49,684 nt of DNA from Planctomycetia bacterium. GTDB taxonomy: Bacteria; Planctomycetota; Planctomycetia; Pirellulales; UBA1268. How positions within the stretch are numbered: the first letter of the stretch is position 1; each line of letters begins with the position of its first letter. The stretch is taken from the NCBI GenBank assembly GCA_014192425.1, contig BJHK01000025.1:1-49684 (forward strand), in the 5' to 3' direction. Under the pieces are notes generated by a model that saw only the letters and a list, made by a program, of their open reading frames with translations, searched no databases and was not told the origin of the DNA. Made by a program: the position numbers and the translations under genes. Below, one piece after another: positions 10,628 to 19,548 of the stretch.

Positions 10628-13600
10628 ATGCTGTCAGGCGTCATCGAGTGGTCGCTCGCCAACCGGGCGCTCGTCATCGCGCTGTTCGTGCTCCTCGCCG
10701 TGGGCGGGCTGTTCGCCGCCACGCAGATCCCCGTCGACGCCGTCCCCGACCTCGTCAACGTGCAGGTGCAGGTGGTGACCGAGGCCGGCACGCTGCCGCC
10801 GCTGGAGGTCGAGCGGACGGTCACCTATCCCGTCGAGCTCGCGGTCAGCGGCCTGCCCGCCGTCGAGGAGATCCGGAGCATCTCCCGGCTCGGCATCTCG
10901 CTGGTCACGATCGTCTTCCGGGAGGGGACCGACATCCTCCGTGCCCGGCAGCTCGTCCAGGAGCGGCTCCCGGCTGCCCAGGCCGCGATCCCGCTCCCCG
11001 ACGCCGCGCCGCAACTCGGCACCCTGAGCACGGCCCTCGGCGAGATCCTCCAGTTCGAGATCCGCGGGGAGGGGCGGAGCCTGATGGACCTGCGCAGCAT
11101 CCTCGAGTGGGACATCGCGCCGGCGATGCGGACCGTGCCCGGCGTCACCGACATCAACAGCCACGGCGGCTTCGCCAAGAGCTACGAGGTGCAGGTCGAT
11201 CCCGACCGGATGTCGTCCCATGGCATCGCCCTCGGCGAGGTGCTCGGGGCGTTGGAGCGCAACAACGCCAGCACCGGCGGCGGCTATATCGTCAAGCATG
11301 GCGAGCAGCGGTTCATCCGCGGCGAGTCGTTGCTCAAGAGCGTGGCCGACATCGAGCAGGTCGTCGTCCGCAGCCCGCCGGGGGGCGTGCCGGTGCTCGT
11401 CCGCGACATCGGCACCGTGACCGTGGCCCCGCTCGTGCGGCAGGGGGCGGCGACCCGCGACGGCCGCGGCGAGGTGGTGACCGGGATGGTGATGATGATC
11501 CGCGGCGAGAACAGCCGGCGGGTCGTGGCCGCCGCCAAAGAGAAGCTGCGCGAGATCCGCGGCACGCTTCCGACCGGCGTCGAACTGGAGATCATCTACG
11601 ACCGCAGCGACCTGATCGGCCGGACGCTCGACACGGTGCTCCACAACCTCGCCGAGGGGGGGCTGCTCGTGATCGGCGTGCTGCTCGTGCTCCTCGGCAA
11701 CATCCGGGCCGGCCTGATCGTGGCCCTGGCGATCCCGCTGTCGATGCTCTTCGCCTCCAACCTGATGTGGGCCGCGGGGATTCCGGCGAGCCTGATGAGC
11801 CTCGGGGCGATCGACTTCGGCCTCGTCGTCGACAGCTCGGTGATCATGGTGGAGAACTGCGTCCGCCGGCTGGGGCTCGCTCCGCCGGGCGCGTCGAAGC
11901 TCGACGTCGTCCGCGACGCGGCGATCGAGGTCCGCGGGCCGACGATGTTCGGCGAGCTGATCATCGCCATCGTCTACCTGCCGATCCTGTTCCTGGAGGG
12001 GACGGAGGGGAAGCTGTTTCGGCCGATGGCCCTGACGGTGCTCTTCGCCCTCGCCGGGTCGCTCGTGATCTCGCTGACGCTGATGCCGGTGCTGGCCGCC
12101 ACGGTGCTCGGCCGCGAGGAGGAGCACGAGCCGCTGGTGATGCGGATCTTTCACTCCGCCTACCGGCCGCTGGCCCGGCTCGCCGTCTACCACCCGGTCG
12201 TCGTCTGCGCCTGCGCGGCGGTGCTCGTGGCCGCCAGCGTGCCGGTGGCGCTGCGGCTGGGGGCCGAGTTCATGCCCCGGCTCGACGAGGGCGACATCCT
12301 CATCGAGGTCGTCCGCCTGCCGAGCGCCACGCTGGAGGACTCGGTGCCGCTGACGACGCGGATCGAGAAGGTGCTGGGGGAGTTCCCCGAGGTCCGCACC
12401 GTGTTCTGCAAGACGGGGCGGCCGGAGATCGCCAACGACATCATGGGGGTGCAGCAGACCGACGTCTGGGTGATGCTCGAGCCGCGCGAGAAGTGGCCCG
12501 CCGCGCTGGGCCGCGACGTCCTCGTGGAGCGGATGTCGCAGGCCCTGTCGGCGGCGGTGCCCGGGGCCTCGTTCGGCTTCAGCCAGCCGATCGAGATGCG
12601 GGTCGACGAACTCGTGGCGGGGGTCAAGGCCGACGTCGCGGTGCTCGTCTACGGCGACGACATTGAGCGGCTCGGCGACATCGGCAAGCAGATCGAGGGG
12701 GTGCTGGGAGGCATCACCGGCGCCGCCGACGTTCGCGCCGACTGGCAGGCCAACGTCGCCTCGCTGCGGATCGACGCCCGGCAGGACCAGCTCGCCCGGC
12801 ACGGCATCGACGGCATCGACGTGATGCGAACGGTGTCGGCCATGGGGGGCATCCAGGCGGGCGTGATCTACGAGGGGCGGCCGCGGTTTCCCCTGATGGT
12901 GAAGTTTCCGCCGACGTGGCGCGAGGATGCCGACCGCGTGCCGCAGATCCCCGTCGGCACGACCGGTGGCCGGCCGGTGCCGCTCGGCGAACTGGCCGAC
13001 ATCCGCACCGAGGAGAGCCCGCCCTCGATCGAGCACGAGAACTCGCGCCGCCGGACGTTCGTCTCGGCCAACGTCCGCGGCCGCGACGTGGCGAGCTTCG
13101 TCCAGGAGGCACAGCGCCGGATCGAGGCCGAGGTACGGCTGCCGGCCGGCTACACGATCGGCTGGGGGGGCGACTTCGAGAACCTGCTTTCGGCCAGCCG
13201 CCGGCTGCTGCTGATCACGCCGCTCGTCCTCGGGCTGATCGCCATGCTCCTGTACACGAGCTTCAAGTCGCTCCGGCTGGCGACGCTCATCTTCTGCGCC
13301 GTGCCGGTGGCGGCCTCGGGGGGCGTGGCGGCGCTCGCCCTGCGCGGGATGCCGTTCTCGATCGCGGCCGGCGTCGGCTTCGTGGCCCTGTTCGGTGTCG
13401 CCGTGCTCAACGGCCTCGTCTGGGTGGCCGGCGCCGAGCACGCCCGCGAGGGGGGCCTGTCGCCGCGCGAGGCGGCGGTCGCCACCGCCGACGTGCGCAT
13501 CCGGCCGGTGCTGATGACCGCGCTCGTGGCCAGCCTCGGCTTCCTGCCGATGGCGCTGGCGACGAGCGCCGGCGCCGAGATCCAGCGGCCGCTGGCCACC

Positions 13601-13723
13601 GTCGTGATCGGCGGCATCATCACCAGCACGCTGCTCACCGCCTTCGTCGTGCCGGCGATCTATCCGTGGTTCGTGCCGCGGCACCGGCCCGAACCGCTCC
13701 TTGCCGGACACGCCCTGCGATGA
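10628..13723 (+). CDS. czcA: Heavy-metal RND efflux pump (CzcA family)
   Basis: 1031 residues, typical for HME-RND pumps that drive Co/Zn/Cd or Cu/Ag out of the cell with the proton gradient. The N-terminus is the standard first membrane helix plus IPVDAVPDLVNVQVQV. The fourth-helix motif GAIDFGLVVDSSVIMVEN keeps the D..D..E pattern seen in CzcA (Co/Zn/Cd type) rather than the CusA form, so divalent metals are the better guess. It follows the adaptor gene, and its stop overlaps the mazG-like ATG (GATGA). No outer-membrane factor (CzcC/TolC type) gene is adjacent. The symbol is family-level. Confidence 0.92.
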   Translation: MLSGVIEWSLANRALVIALFVLLAVGGLFAATQIPVDAVPDLVNVQVQVVTEAGTLPPLEVERTVTYPVELAVSGLPAVEEIRSISRLGISLVTIVFREGTDILRARQLVQERLPAAQAAIPLPDAAPQLGTLSTALGEILQFEIRGEGRSLMDLRSILEWDIAPAMRTVPGVTDINSHGGFAKSYEVQVDPDRMSSHGIALGEVLGALERNNASTGGGYIVKHGEQRFIRGESLLKSVADIEQVVVRSPPGGVPVLVRDIGTVTVAPLVRQGAATRDGRGEVVTGMVMMIRGENSRRVVAAAKEKLREIRGTLPTGVELEIIYDRSDLIGRTLDTVLHNLAEGGLLVIGVLLVLLGNIRAGLIVALAIPLSMLFASNLMWAAGIPASLMSLGAIDFGLVVDSSVIMVENCVRRLGLAPPGASKLDVVRDAAIEVRGPTMFGELIIAIVYLPILFLEGTEGKLFRPMALTVLFALAGSLVISLTLMPVLAATVLGREEEHEPLVMRIFHSAYRPLARLAVYHPVVVCACAAVLVAASVPVALRLGAEFMPRLDEGDILIEVVRLPSATLEDSVPLTTRIEKVLGEFPEVRTVFCKTGRPEIANDIMGVQQTDVWVMLEPREKWPAALGRDVLVERMSQALSAAVPGASFGFSQPIEMRVDELVAGVKADVAVLVYGDDIERLGDIGKQIEGVLGGITGAADVRADWQANVASLRIDARQDQLARHGIDGIDVMRTVSAMGGIQAGVIYEGRPRFPLMVKFPPTWREDADRVPQIPVGTTGGRPVPLGELADIRTEESPPSIEHENSRRRTFVSANVRGRDVASFVQEAQRRIEAEVRLPAGYTIGWGGDFENLLSASRRLLLITPLVLGLIAMLLYTSFKSLRLATLIFCAVPVAASGGVAALALRGMPFSIAAGVGFVALFGVAVLNGLVWVAGAEHAREGGLSPREAAVATADVRIRPVLMTALVASLGFLPMALATSAGAEIQRPLATVVIGGIITSTLLTAFVVPAIYPWFVPRHRPEPLLAGHALR

Positions 13724-14019
13724 CCCTGCGCGACTTTCAAAACCTGATCCGCGAGATGTACCACGACAAGGATGCGGCCCGCGGCGTCGAGGGGACGTTC
13801 ATGTGGCTCACCGAGGAGATCGGCGAACTCGCCACGGCGCTGCGGTCGGGAAGCCACGAGGAGCGGACGCTCGAGTTCGCCGACGTGCTCGCCTGGCTGG
13901 CGACGATCGCCAACGTCGTCGACGTCGACCTGGAGGAGGCGGTGGCCCGGAAGTACGGCGCCGGCTGCCCTGGCTGCGGACGCTTCGCCTGCACCTGCCC
14001 GGACGCCGAGAAACCATGA
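13720..14019 (+). CDS. MazG-like nucleotide pyrophosphohydrolase
   Basis: 99 residues, a single all-alpha NTP pyrophosphohydrolase domain. The Mg-binding pattern is visible as EEIGELATAL (about 31-40) and EFADVLAWL (about 53-61). MazG-type enzymes hydrolyse nucleoside triphosphates to monophosphates. An unusual C-terminal tail carries four cysteines in CPGCGRFACTC, which could bind a metal. It starts on the czcA stop and its own stop overlaps the next ATG, so it sits in a tightly coupled run of genes. Confidence 0.85.
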   Translation: MTLRDFQNLIREMYHDKDAARGVEGTFMWLTEEIGELATALRSGSHEERTLEFADVLAWLATIANVVDVDLEEAVARKYGAGCPGCGRFACTCPDAEKP

Positions 14020-16268
14020 TCGGCAGGACGGGGATCGGCATGACGGAGACTGGCAGGGTGGCCTGGGCGGCGGCGGTCGCGGTCATCGTCGCTGCGGCGG
14101 CAGCCGCTGCGGCGGAACGTCCCGCGGTCACGGTCGGCTTCGCCGGCGCCTACCGCGCCGGCGCCTGGACGCCGGTCGTGGTCAGCGGCAGTGCGGCGGG
14201 TGCACCCGAAAGGGGTGCCGGGGTGCATGTCTGGGCGCAGGATCCCGACGGGCAGTTCGTGCGGTCGCCGCCGGCCCGGATCGCGGAGCGGGCCGATGGA
14301 GCGGGCATCGCGACGGCGCGGGTCCGGTTCGGTCGGCCCGCAGGCCGGCTGCGGATCGAGTCTGGCGGCGCCGGCGGGGCAGGGGAGGAGCCGCGGTTCG
14401 TCGAGGTCGATCTGCCGCCGGCGATTCCCGCGACCGACCGGGCGCTGCTCCTGATCGGCGACCTGCCGGCGCTCGAACCGGCCCTGCAGCGGGCCTGGCA
14501 GGCGACGGTGCGGTCGGTTCCGGGCGCCGCTCTGACGCGGAGCGACGCGGCGTTGTCCGGTCCCCGGGCATGGGTCGTGCGGACCGACGGCGCCGCCGGC
14601 GCCGGTGCAGGGGACGAGCCGCGTGACTTCGACATGTTCGAGGCGATCGTTGTCTGCGGACGGTCGCTGCCGCGGGCCGCCCCGGCTCTGCTCGCCGGCA
14701 TCGACGCCTGGGTACGGCGCGGCGGCCGGCTCGTCGTCGCCGCCGGAGCCTCGGCCGCGACGATCCCCCCCGACTCTCTGGCCGGGGGCTGGCTGCCCGG
14801 CGCCGTGACACGCGTGATCACGCTGCGCGGGCCGCGCGCCGTCGAGGCCTGGGTGCGGGCGGGCCGGCTTCCGGATCGCGCCGAGGCGATCCGCGTCCCG
14901 TGGTTCGCCGACCCGCAGGCTCTGCCCGGCGTCATCGAGCGCATCGACGACGAGGCCGCCGCCGGCATGCCGCTGGTCGTGCGCCGGGCGCACGGCCTCG
15001 GCACGCTCACCTGGCTGGGCCTCGACGTCGATGCGGAGCCGTTTCGCGACTGGCCAGGCAGCGCGAACCTCGTCGCCACGCTCCTCGGCGAAAGGCAGGC
15101 GACCGGCGCGGCCAGCGCCAGCGACGGCCTGCGCGGCGTGCCCGATCTGGCGGGGCAGCTGCGGGTGGCCCTGGAGCGGTCCGCGCCGGGGTCGGACCGA
15201 CCGCCCGCCGCTCCGCTGCCATTCGAGCTGGCGATCGGCCTCGGCATCCTCTACGTGCTCTGCCTGTACCCGCTCGATTGGTGGCTCGTGTCGCGCGGCA
15301 TGCGCAGGGCGTGGCTCGGCTGGCTGTCGCTGCCGGCGATCGTGGCCGGCTTCACGCTCCTCACCTGGGGCATCGCGGCCCGCCGGTCGGCGCCGGCGGG
15401 GGGCAGCAGGTTTGCGGCGGCGGTCACGGACATCGACGCCGCCACGGGGCTCGTGCGCGGACACTCCTGGTCGGGCATCCACGTTCCCGGCAACGGCGCC
15501 GTCGCTGTGACGCTCGAGGTCGAGCCGACGCTCGGCACCGTCCCGACCGACCGGGCGATCTCCTGGCTCGCCGACGCCGGCACCGGCCTCGGCGCGAGCG
15601 ACGCGTCGACGGCCCATCCGGCGCTCACCGCGGCCGACTATTCCTACGGCGAATCGCTGGCGACGCTGGAGCGGGTGCCGATCGCGGCCGGGGCGACGCG
15701 GCTCTTCGAGGGGGAGTGGTTCGGCGCGCACCCGACTCCGGTCGTCAGCGGCACGCTCTCGGCCGACGTGCAGGGAACGTTGCGGGGCAGTTTTGCCCAC
15801 CACCTGCCGTTCCCCCTCGAAGACTGCCAACTGCTGCACGGCAACTGGCTGTACGACGTCGGCCGGCTCGCCCCCGGAGCCGCCCTCGACCTCGCCACGG
15901 GGCGGGGGCCGCGGTCGCTCCAGGCCGCGGTCACGCGGCGCCGGGCCAGCACGGAGCGGGAGCAGCTCACCCCCTGGGATCCGACGGGCACGGACGTCGA
16001 GCGGATCCTCGAGGTCGCCGGCCTGTTCGCGGCGGCCGGAGGGACCGGCTACACCGGTCTCGGCCCGGGACGCCTCCGCCGTCTCGACCTCACCACGCTG
16101 GCCGGGCTCGACCGGGCGCTGCTCGTCGGCAGGGCCGCGGAGCCGGCCACGGCCTGGGACTACTCATCGGGTCGCGTCGCCCCCCGCGGCCGGTATCGTA
16201 TCGTGATCCCGGTCGATCGCGCCGGTGATCCGTCACGCCCGTCTTCCTCCGCGAATGCCCAGCCATGA
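14016..16268 (+). CDS. Large membrane-anchored protein, function unknown
   Basis: 750 residues. An N-terminal signal or anchor (VAWAAAVAVIVAAAAAAAAE, about 12-31) leads into a long extracytoplasmic region with a von Willebrand/glutamine-amidotransferase-like stretch (LLIGDLPALEP; IDAWVRRGGRLVVAAG). Two close membrane helices lie about residues 408-458 (LAIGLGILYVLCLYPLDWWL and LPAIVAGFTLLTWGIA), then a second soluble part. The stop overlaps the ATG of an ABC ATPase, so it may be the membrane or substrate-handling partner of that ATPase, though it lacks a classical six-helix permease. Family not recognised. Confidence 0.7.
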   Translation: MIGRTGIGMTETGRVAWAAAVAVIVAAAAAAAAERPAVTVGFAGAYRAGAWTPVVVSGSAAGAPERGAGVHVWAQDPDGQFVRSPPARIAERADGAGIATARVRFGRPAGRLRIESGGAGGAGEEPRFVEVDLPPAIPATDRALLLIGDLPALEPALQRAWQATVRSVPGAALTRSDAALSGPRAWVVRTDGAAGAGAGDEPRDFDMFEAIVVCGRSLPRAAPALLAGIDAWVRRGGRLVVAAGASAATIPPDSLAGGWLPGAVTRVITLRGPRAVEAWVRAGRLPDRAEAIRVPWFADPQALPGVIERIDDEAAAGMPLVVRRAHGLGTLTWLGLDVDAEPFRDWPGSANLVATLLGERQATGAASASDGLRGVPDLAGQLRVALERSAPGSDRPPAAPLPFELAIGLGILYVLCLYPLDWWLVSRGMRRAWLGWLSLPAIVAGFTLLTWGIAARRSAPAGGSRFAAAVTDIDAATGLVRGHSWSGIHVPGNGAVAVTLEVEPTLGTVPTDRAISWLADAGTGLGASDASTAHPALTAADYSYGESLATLERVPIAAGATRLFEGEWFGAHPTPVVSGTLSADVQGTLRGSFAHHLPFPLEDCQLLHGNWLYDVGRLAPGAALDLATGRGPRSLQAAVTRRRASTEREQLTPWDPTGTDVERILEVAGLFAAAGGTGYTGLGPGRLRRLDLTTLAGLDRALLVGRAAEPATAWDYSSGRVAPRGRYRIVIPVDRAGDPSRPSSSANAQP

Positions 16269-17212
16269 TCGAGACGGTCGACCTGACGAAGAAGTACGGC
16301 GACTTCGTCGCCCTCGACGGGCTCGATCTGAAGCTCGCGCAGGGGGACCTGTTCGGCTTCATCGGCCCCAACGGCGCCGGCAAGACGACGACGATCCGCA
16401 TCCTCTCCACGCTCCTCGCGCCGACCTGGGGCGAGGCCTACGTCTGCGGCCATTCGATCTACACCCATCCGCGCGAGGTGCGGCGGGCGATCGGCTATAT
16501 GCCCGACATCTTCGGCGTCTACGACGACATGCGGGTCATCGAATACCTGGAGTTCTTCGCCGCCACCTACCGGATCGACGGGCCGGCGCGGCGCCGGGTG
16601 GCGGAGGAGTCGCTGGAGCTCGTCGACCTCGTCGCCAAGCGGGACGAGCTGGTGACGAGCCTGTCCCGCGGGATGACGCAGCGGCTCGGTCTGGCCCGCG
16701 TGCTGCTCCACGACCCGCAGGTCCTGCTCCTCGACGAGCCGGCCAGCGGCCTCGACCCGCGGGCCCGAATCGAGATGCGCGGCCTGCTCAAGCGGCTCCA
16801 GGGGCTGGGGAAGACGATCCTCGTCTCCAGCCACATCCTTCCGGAGCTCGCCGACATCTGCAATCGCGTCGGGATCATCGAATACGGCCGGCTTCTCGCC
16901 TGCGGCGACGTCCAGGAACTTCTCGCCCGGGTCCGCGGCCGGCCCACGCTGCGCATCCGCGTCAGCGGCGCGGCCGAGGCGGCGGCCCGGTCGCTGGAAC
17001 GCTGTCCGGAGGCGGCCGCCGTGACGATCCGCGACGGCGAACTCGTGGTCGCGATTGCTGACGGCGTCACCGACCATGCCCCGATCGCCGCCCGGCTGGT
17101 GGCCGAGGGCCACGGGATCCTCGGGCTGCGCGAGGAGGAGGTGAACCTGGAGACGGCGTTCCTCGAACTGACCCGCGGGGCGCTCGCCCGCCCCGAGTCG
17201 CCGCCGGCCTGA
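16265..17212 (+). CDS. ABC transporter ATP-binding protein
   Basis: 315 residues. Walker A GPNGAGKTTT (about 38), Q-loop region GYMPDIFGVYDDM, signature LSRGMTQR, Walker B VLLLDEPASGLDPRAR and the H-loop SSHILPE are all present, so it should be an active ATPase of the drug/Na/gliding-type exporter group. A C-terminal 90-residue extension follows. The permease normally encoded next door is missing here; the only linked membrane protein is the overlapping upstream gene. Substrate unknown. Confidence 0.93.
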   Translation: MIETVDLTKKYGDFVALDGLDLKLAQGDLFGFIGPNGAGKTTTIRILSTLLAPTWGEAYVCGHSIYTHPREVRRAIGYMPDIFGVYDDMRVIEYLEFFAATYRIDGPARRRVAEESLELVDLVAKRDELVTSLSRGMTQRLGLARVLLHDPQVLLLDEPASGLDPRARIEMRGLLKRLQGLGKTILVSSHILPELADICNRVGIIEYGRLLACGDVQELLARVRGRPTLRIRVSGAAEAAARSLERCPEAAAVTIRDGELVVAIADGVTDHAPIAARLVAEGHGILGLREEEVNLETAFLELTRGALARPESPPA

Positions 17213-17296
17213 GTTGCACGGGATCGGCCCGCGTGCCGTAGACTCGGCTGTCAAGCAACCGTGTTCATCCCCGTCCCCGTCAGCAGGAGTCAGGCC

Positions 17297-18100
17297 ATGC
17301 CGACAGCGGCCCAAGTTTCGCTTCCGATCCGTTGCCTCGCGGTGCTCTGCCTCGTCGTCGGCATCGCCCTGCCGGCGGCCGGCCAGCCGGCGAAGGAGTT
17401 GCTCGCTCCGCCGGCCGGCGCGAAACCGGGTGTTGATGGTGCGGCCGCCGACATGGGCTACGCGCTCGGCTACCAGATCGGCAGCCGGATCCGGCAGGAG
17501 CAGCAGCAGATGGGGACCGCGATCGACTACGCGGCCCTGGCCCGGGGCCTCGCCGACGCGGCGCAGGGAAGCAAACCGGCGCTCAAGGATGCCGACTTCC
17601 GCCGGGCAATGCAGAGTCTGGAGGCGGAGATAGAGCGCAGCGAGCGCGCGTTCGCCGAGCGGATGCAGGCGGCGGCCCGGAAGAACCTCCTCGCGGGAAA
17701 CGCCTACCTCGAGGCCAACAAGGTCAAGAAGGGGGTGGTTCTTATCCCCAGCGGCCTGCAGTACGAGGTGCTCAAGGAGGGCAACGGCCCGAAGCCGGCC
17801 CGCGACCACGTGGTCGTCGCCCACTACTCAGGGCGGCACATCGACGGCAAGGAGTTCGACGGCACCGATCCGAGCGGCGAGCCGGCGTCGTTTCCGGTGG
17901 CGGGCGTCGTGCCCGGCTGGCAGGAGGCGTTGCCGCTGATGAAGGCCGGCTCGAAGTGGCGGATCCATCTCCCGCCCGCGCTCGGCTACGGGGAGCGCGG
18001 CTCACCGCCCACGATCGAGCCGAACGAAGTGCTGGTGTTTGAAATCGAGCTGATCAAGACCGCGCCCGCCCCGGCCCCCGGCGGCCCGCGGGCTCCCTGA
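17297..18100 (+). CDS. Secreted FKBP-type peptidyl-prolyl isomerase
   Basis: 267 residues. The ATG at 17297 follows an AGGAG ribosome site about 8 bases upstream and gives a clean signal peptide (CLAVLCLVVGIALPAAGQPA). Then comes the FKBP N-terminal dimerisation domain (MGYALGYQIGSRIRQE, about 50-160) and the FKBP catalytic domain (about 170-255) with DHVVVAHYSGRHIDGKEFD, ALPLMKAGSKWRIHLPP and LGYGERG. This is the FkpA/Mip architecture: a periplasmic folding helper that isomerises prolyl bonds. Confidence 0.93.
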   Translation: MPTAAQVSLPIRCLAVLCLVVGIALPAAGQPAKELLAPPAGAKPGVDGAAADMGYALGYQIGSRIRQEQQQMGTAIDYAALARGLADAAQGSKPALKDADFRRAMQSLEAEIERSERAFAERMQAAARKNLLAGNAYLEANKVKKGVVLIPSGLQYEVLKEGNGPKPARDHVVVAHYSGRHIDGKEFDGTDPSGEPASFPVAGVVPGWQEALPLMKAGSKWRIHLPPALGYGERGSPPTIEPNEVLVFEIELIKTAPAPAPGGPRAP

Positions 18101-18245
18101 ACGAACGGCCGGAAACCCCGCTGCACCGGTTTCGGACCACGGCAGCCGGCTGGTTTTGGGGGTGATTTCCCCGATTTTTCCCTGCCCGGCGCTCGAAGCC
18201 CACACGGCCACCTGTCAGGTAGCCCGAATATCTTGCCTAGAATCC

Positions 18246-18279
18246 TTGCATTACCTAACCCGCAAACTATCCTTGCGGG
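18246..18279 (+). promoter_or_regulatory. Possible promoter with overlapping inverted repeat
   Basis: TTGCAT (18246-18251) and TATCCT (18268-18273) are spaced 16 bases apart, a plausible sigma-70-like promoter 80 bp before the Gly/Ser-repeat gene. The palindrome CCCGCAA (18259-18265) / TTGCGGG (18273-18279) with a 7-base spacer covers the -10 region and could be an operator. A second small hairpin, CCCCGAA-AGG-TTCGGGG at 18296-18312, lies in the leader. All inferred by eye. Confidence 0.3.
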
Positions 18280-18354
18280 CAATCGACGGCTTCGTCCCCG
18301 AAAGGTTCGGGGCGGGTGCCGTTCGGAGCGAGACATTCCCGGAGATCGATCGAA

Positions 18355-19461
18355 ATGATGGCGCTGCGTCCCTGGTTGAAGTCGGTCGGGTTCATGACGT
18401 GTGTGGCGGTCGCCGCGGCGGCCTGCACCGCCGAGGCCGGGTGGCATCACCGCCATCGTGCCGCCTACGGCTCCTCGGGCGGCTCGTCCGGCGGTAGTTC
18501 CGGCGGCTCATATGGTGGCTCGTCGGGCGGGTCGTACGGTGGTTCCTCCGGCGGCTCGTATGGCGGTTCGTCCGGCGGCTCCTCGGGCGGCTACGGCCTC
18601 TACGGGTCCTACGGCAGCTGGGGCGGACACCACGCTTACAAAAAGGCGATGCGTGCCTATCGCCACAGCCTTCACCACGGCTCCTACGGTTCCGCGGGCG
18701 GCTCGTCCGGCGGCTCGTACGGCGGCGGATCGTCGGGTGGCTCTTCCGGCGGTTCGTACGACGGCGGTTCCGCGGGCGGCTCTTCCGGTGGCTCGTACGG
18801 CGGCTACTCCGCGCCGGCCTACTCCAGCGGCTATTCCTCCGGCATGCCGATCGAGTCGTATCGCATCATCGGCGAGACGCCGTCGATGACCGGTGGCGAG
18901 GTGATTGTCGCTCCGTCGGCCACCGACTCGACCCGTTCCGAGCAGGTGCCCGCCGACGGCGGCCTGCTCGTCGTCGCGGTGCCGGCCGAAGGGACGATCT
19001 TCGTCAACGGCCAGCCGACGTCGTCGACTGGAGCCGTCCGTCGCTTCCTCTCCCGCGGCCTGGTGGCCGGGAAGCAGTATGAGTTCGTCGTTCGCATGAA
19101 GAACGGCGACGCCGAGGAGACCAAGGTCGTCTCGCTCGCCGCGGGCGAGCAGGCCAAGGTCTCGTTCGCTGCCGCTGCCGCCCCGAAGACGAGCCTCACG
19201 CTCCGCGTGCCGGCCGACGCGAAGGTCTGGCTCGCCGGCAACGCGACCGCCTCGGCGGGCGAGGTCCGGCACTTCGAGACGGCGGGCCTGAAGGCGGGCC
19301 AGTCGTGGAAGAACTACGAGATCCGCGTCGCGACCGTCGTTGACGGCCAGGAGCGGATGGTCTCGAAGGTCATCGACCTCGCCGCCGGCGACATGGTCGA
19401 ACTGGCCCTCGATCCGGCCGCGCGGACCGCGGCTGCCGAGTCCACCGCCGCCCTGCGGTAG
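18355..19461 (+). CDS. Secreted Gly/Ser-repeat protein with two TIGR03000-like domains
   Basis: 368 residues. The ATG at 18355 has a GGAG site about 10 bases upstream; a second ATG follows directly. A signal peptide (VAVAAAACTAEA) is followed by His-rich WHHRHR, then two blocks of SSGG/SYGG repeats (about 40-79 and 109-150) separated by a basic segment. The C-terminal half has two related modules: LLVVAVPAEGTIFVNGQPTS (from about 204) and LTLRVPADAKVWLAGNAT (from about 285), each continuing to an R.F.T/S.GL..G motif. This matches my memory of the planctomycete TIGR03000 domain. Likely a cell-surface structural protein; function unknown. Confidence 0.85.
   Translation: MMALRPWLKSVGFMTCVAVAAAACTAEAGWHHRHRAAYGSSGGSSGGSSGGSYGGSSGGSYGGSSGGSYGGSSGGSSGGYGLYGSYGSWGGHHAYKKAMRAYRHSLHHGSYGSAGGSSGGSYGGGSSGGSSGGSYDGGSAGGSSGGSYGGYSAPAYSSGYSSGMPIESYRIIGETPSMTGGEVIVAPSATDSTRSEQVPADGGLLVVAVPAEGTIFVNGQPTSSTGAVRRFLSRGLVAGKQYEFVVRMKNGDAEETKVVSLAAGEQAKVSFAAAAAPKTSLTLRVPADAKVWLAGNATASAGEVRHFETAGLKAGQSWKNYEIRVATVVDGQERMVSKVIDLAAGDMVELALDPAARTAAAESTAALR
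18472..18591 (+). repeat. Tandem Gly/Ser codon repeats, block 1
   Basis: Imperfect 12-24-bp tandem units encode ten copies of a four-residue SSGG or SYGG motif. Codon choice varies between copies (tcgggc, tccggc, tatggt), so the repeat is better kept at protein than at DNA level. Confidence 0.85.
18679..18804 (+). repeat. Tandem Gly/Ser codon repeats, block 2
   Basis: A second, less regular block with the same SSGG/SYGG units plus variants SAGG and SYDGG. It is separated from block 1 by about 29 residues rich in Tyr, His and Lys. Confidence 0.8.
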
Positions 19462-19492
19462 TCATCTCCGGGCAACCGGAAAACGCGATCAC

Positions 19493-19526
19493 AACTCCCG
19501 CGCGGCCGCCGGCCGCGCGGGAGTTT
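19493..19526 (+). terminator. Hairpin downstream of Gly/Ser-repeat gene
   Basis: A perfect 15-bp stem (AACTCCCGCGCGGCC / GGCCGCGCGGGAGTT) with a 3-base loop ends in a short TTT, 31 bp after the stop of the preceding gene. The very GC-rich stem fits an intrinsic terminator, although the T-tract is short. Confidence 0.6.
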
Positions 19527-19548
19527 CGCATTTCCGGGCAAATGCAAA

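Noticed and set aside
10634-13711. 1025-residue open frame antisense to the czcA pump
   Set aside because: It mirrors the pump gene codon by codon, is rich in His/Asp/Arg/Gly and has no domain. It is a by-product of high G+C at third positions.
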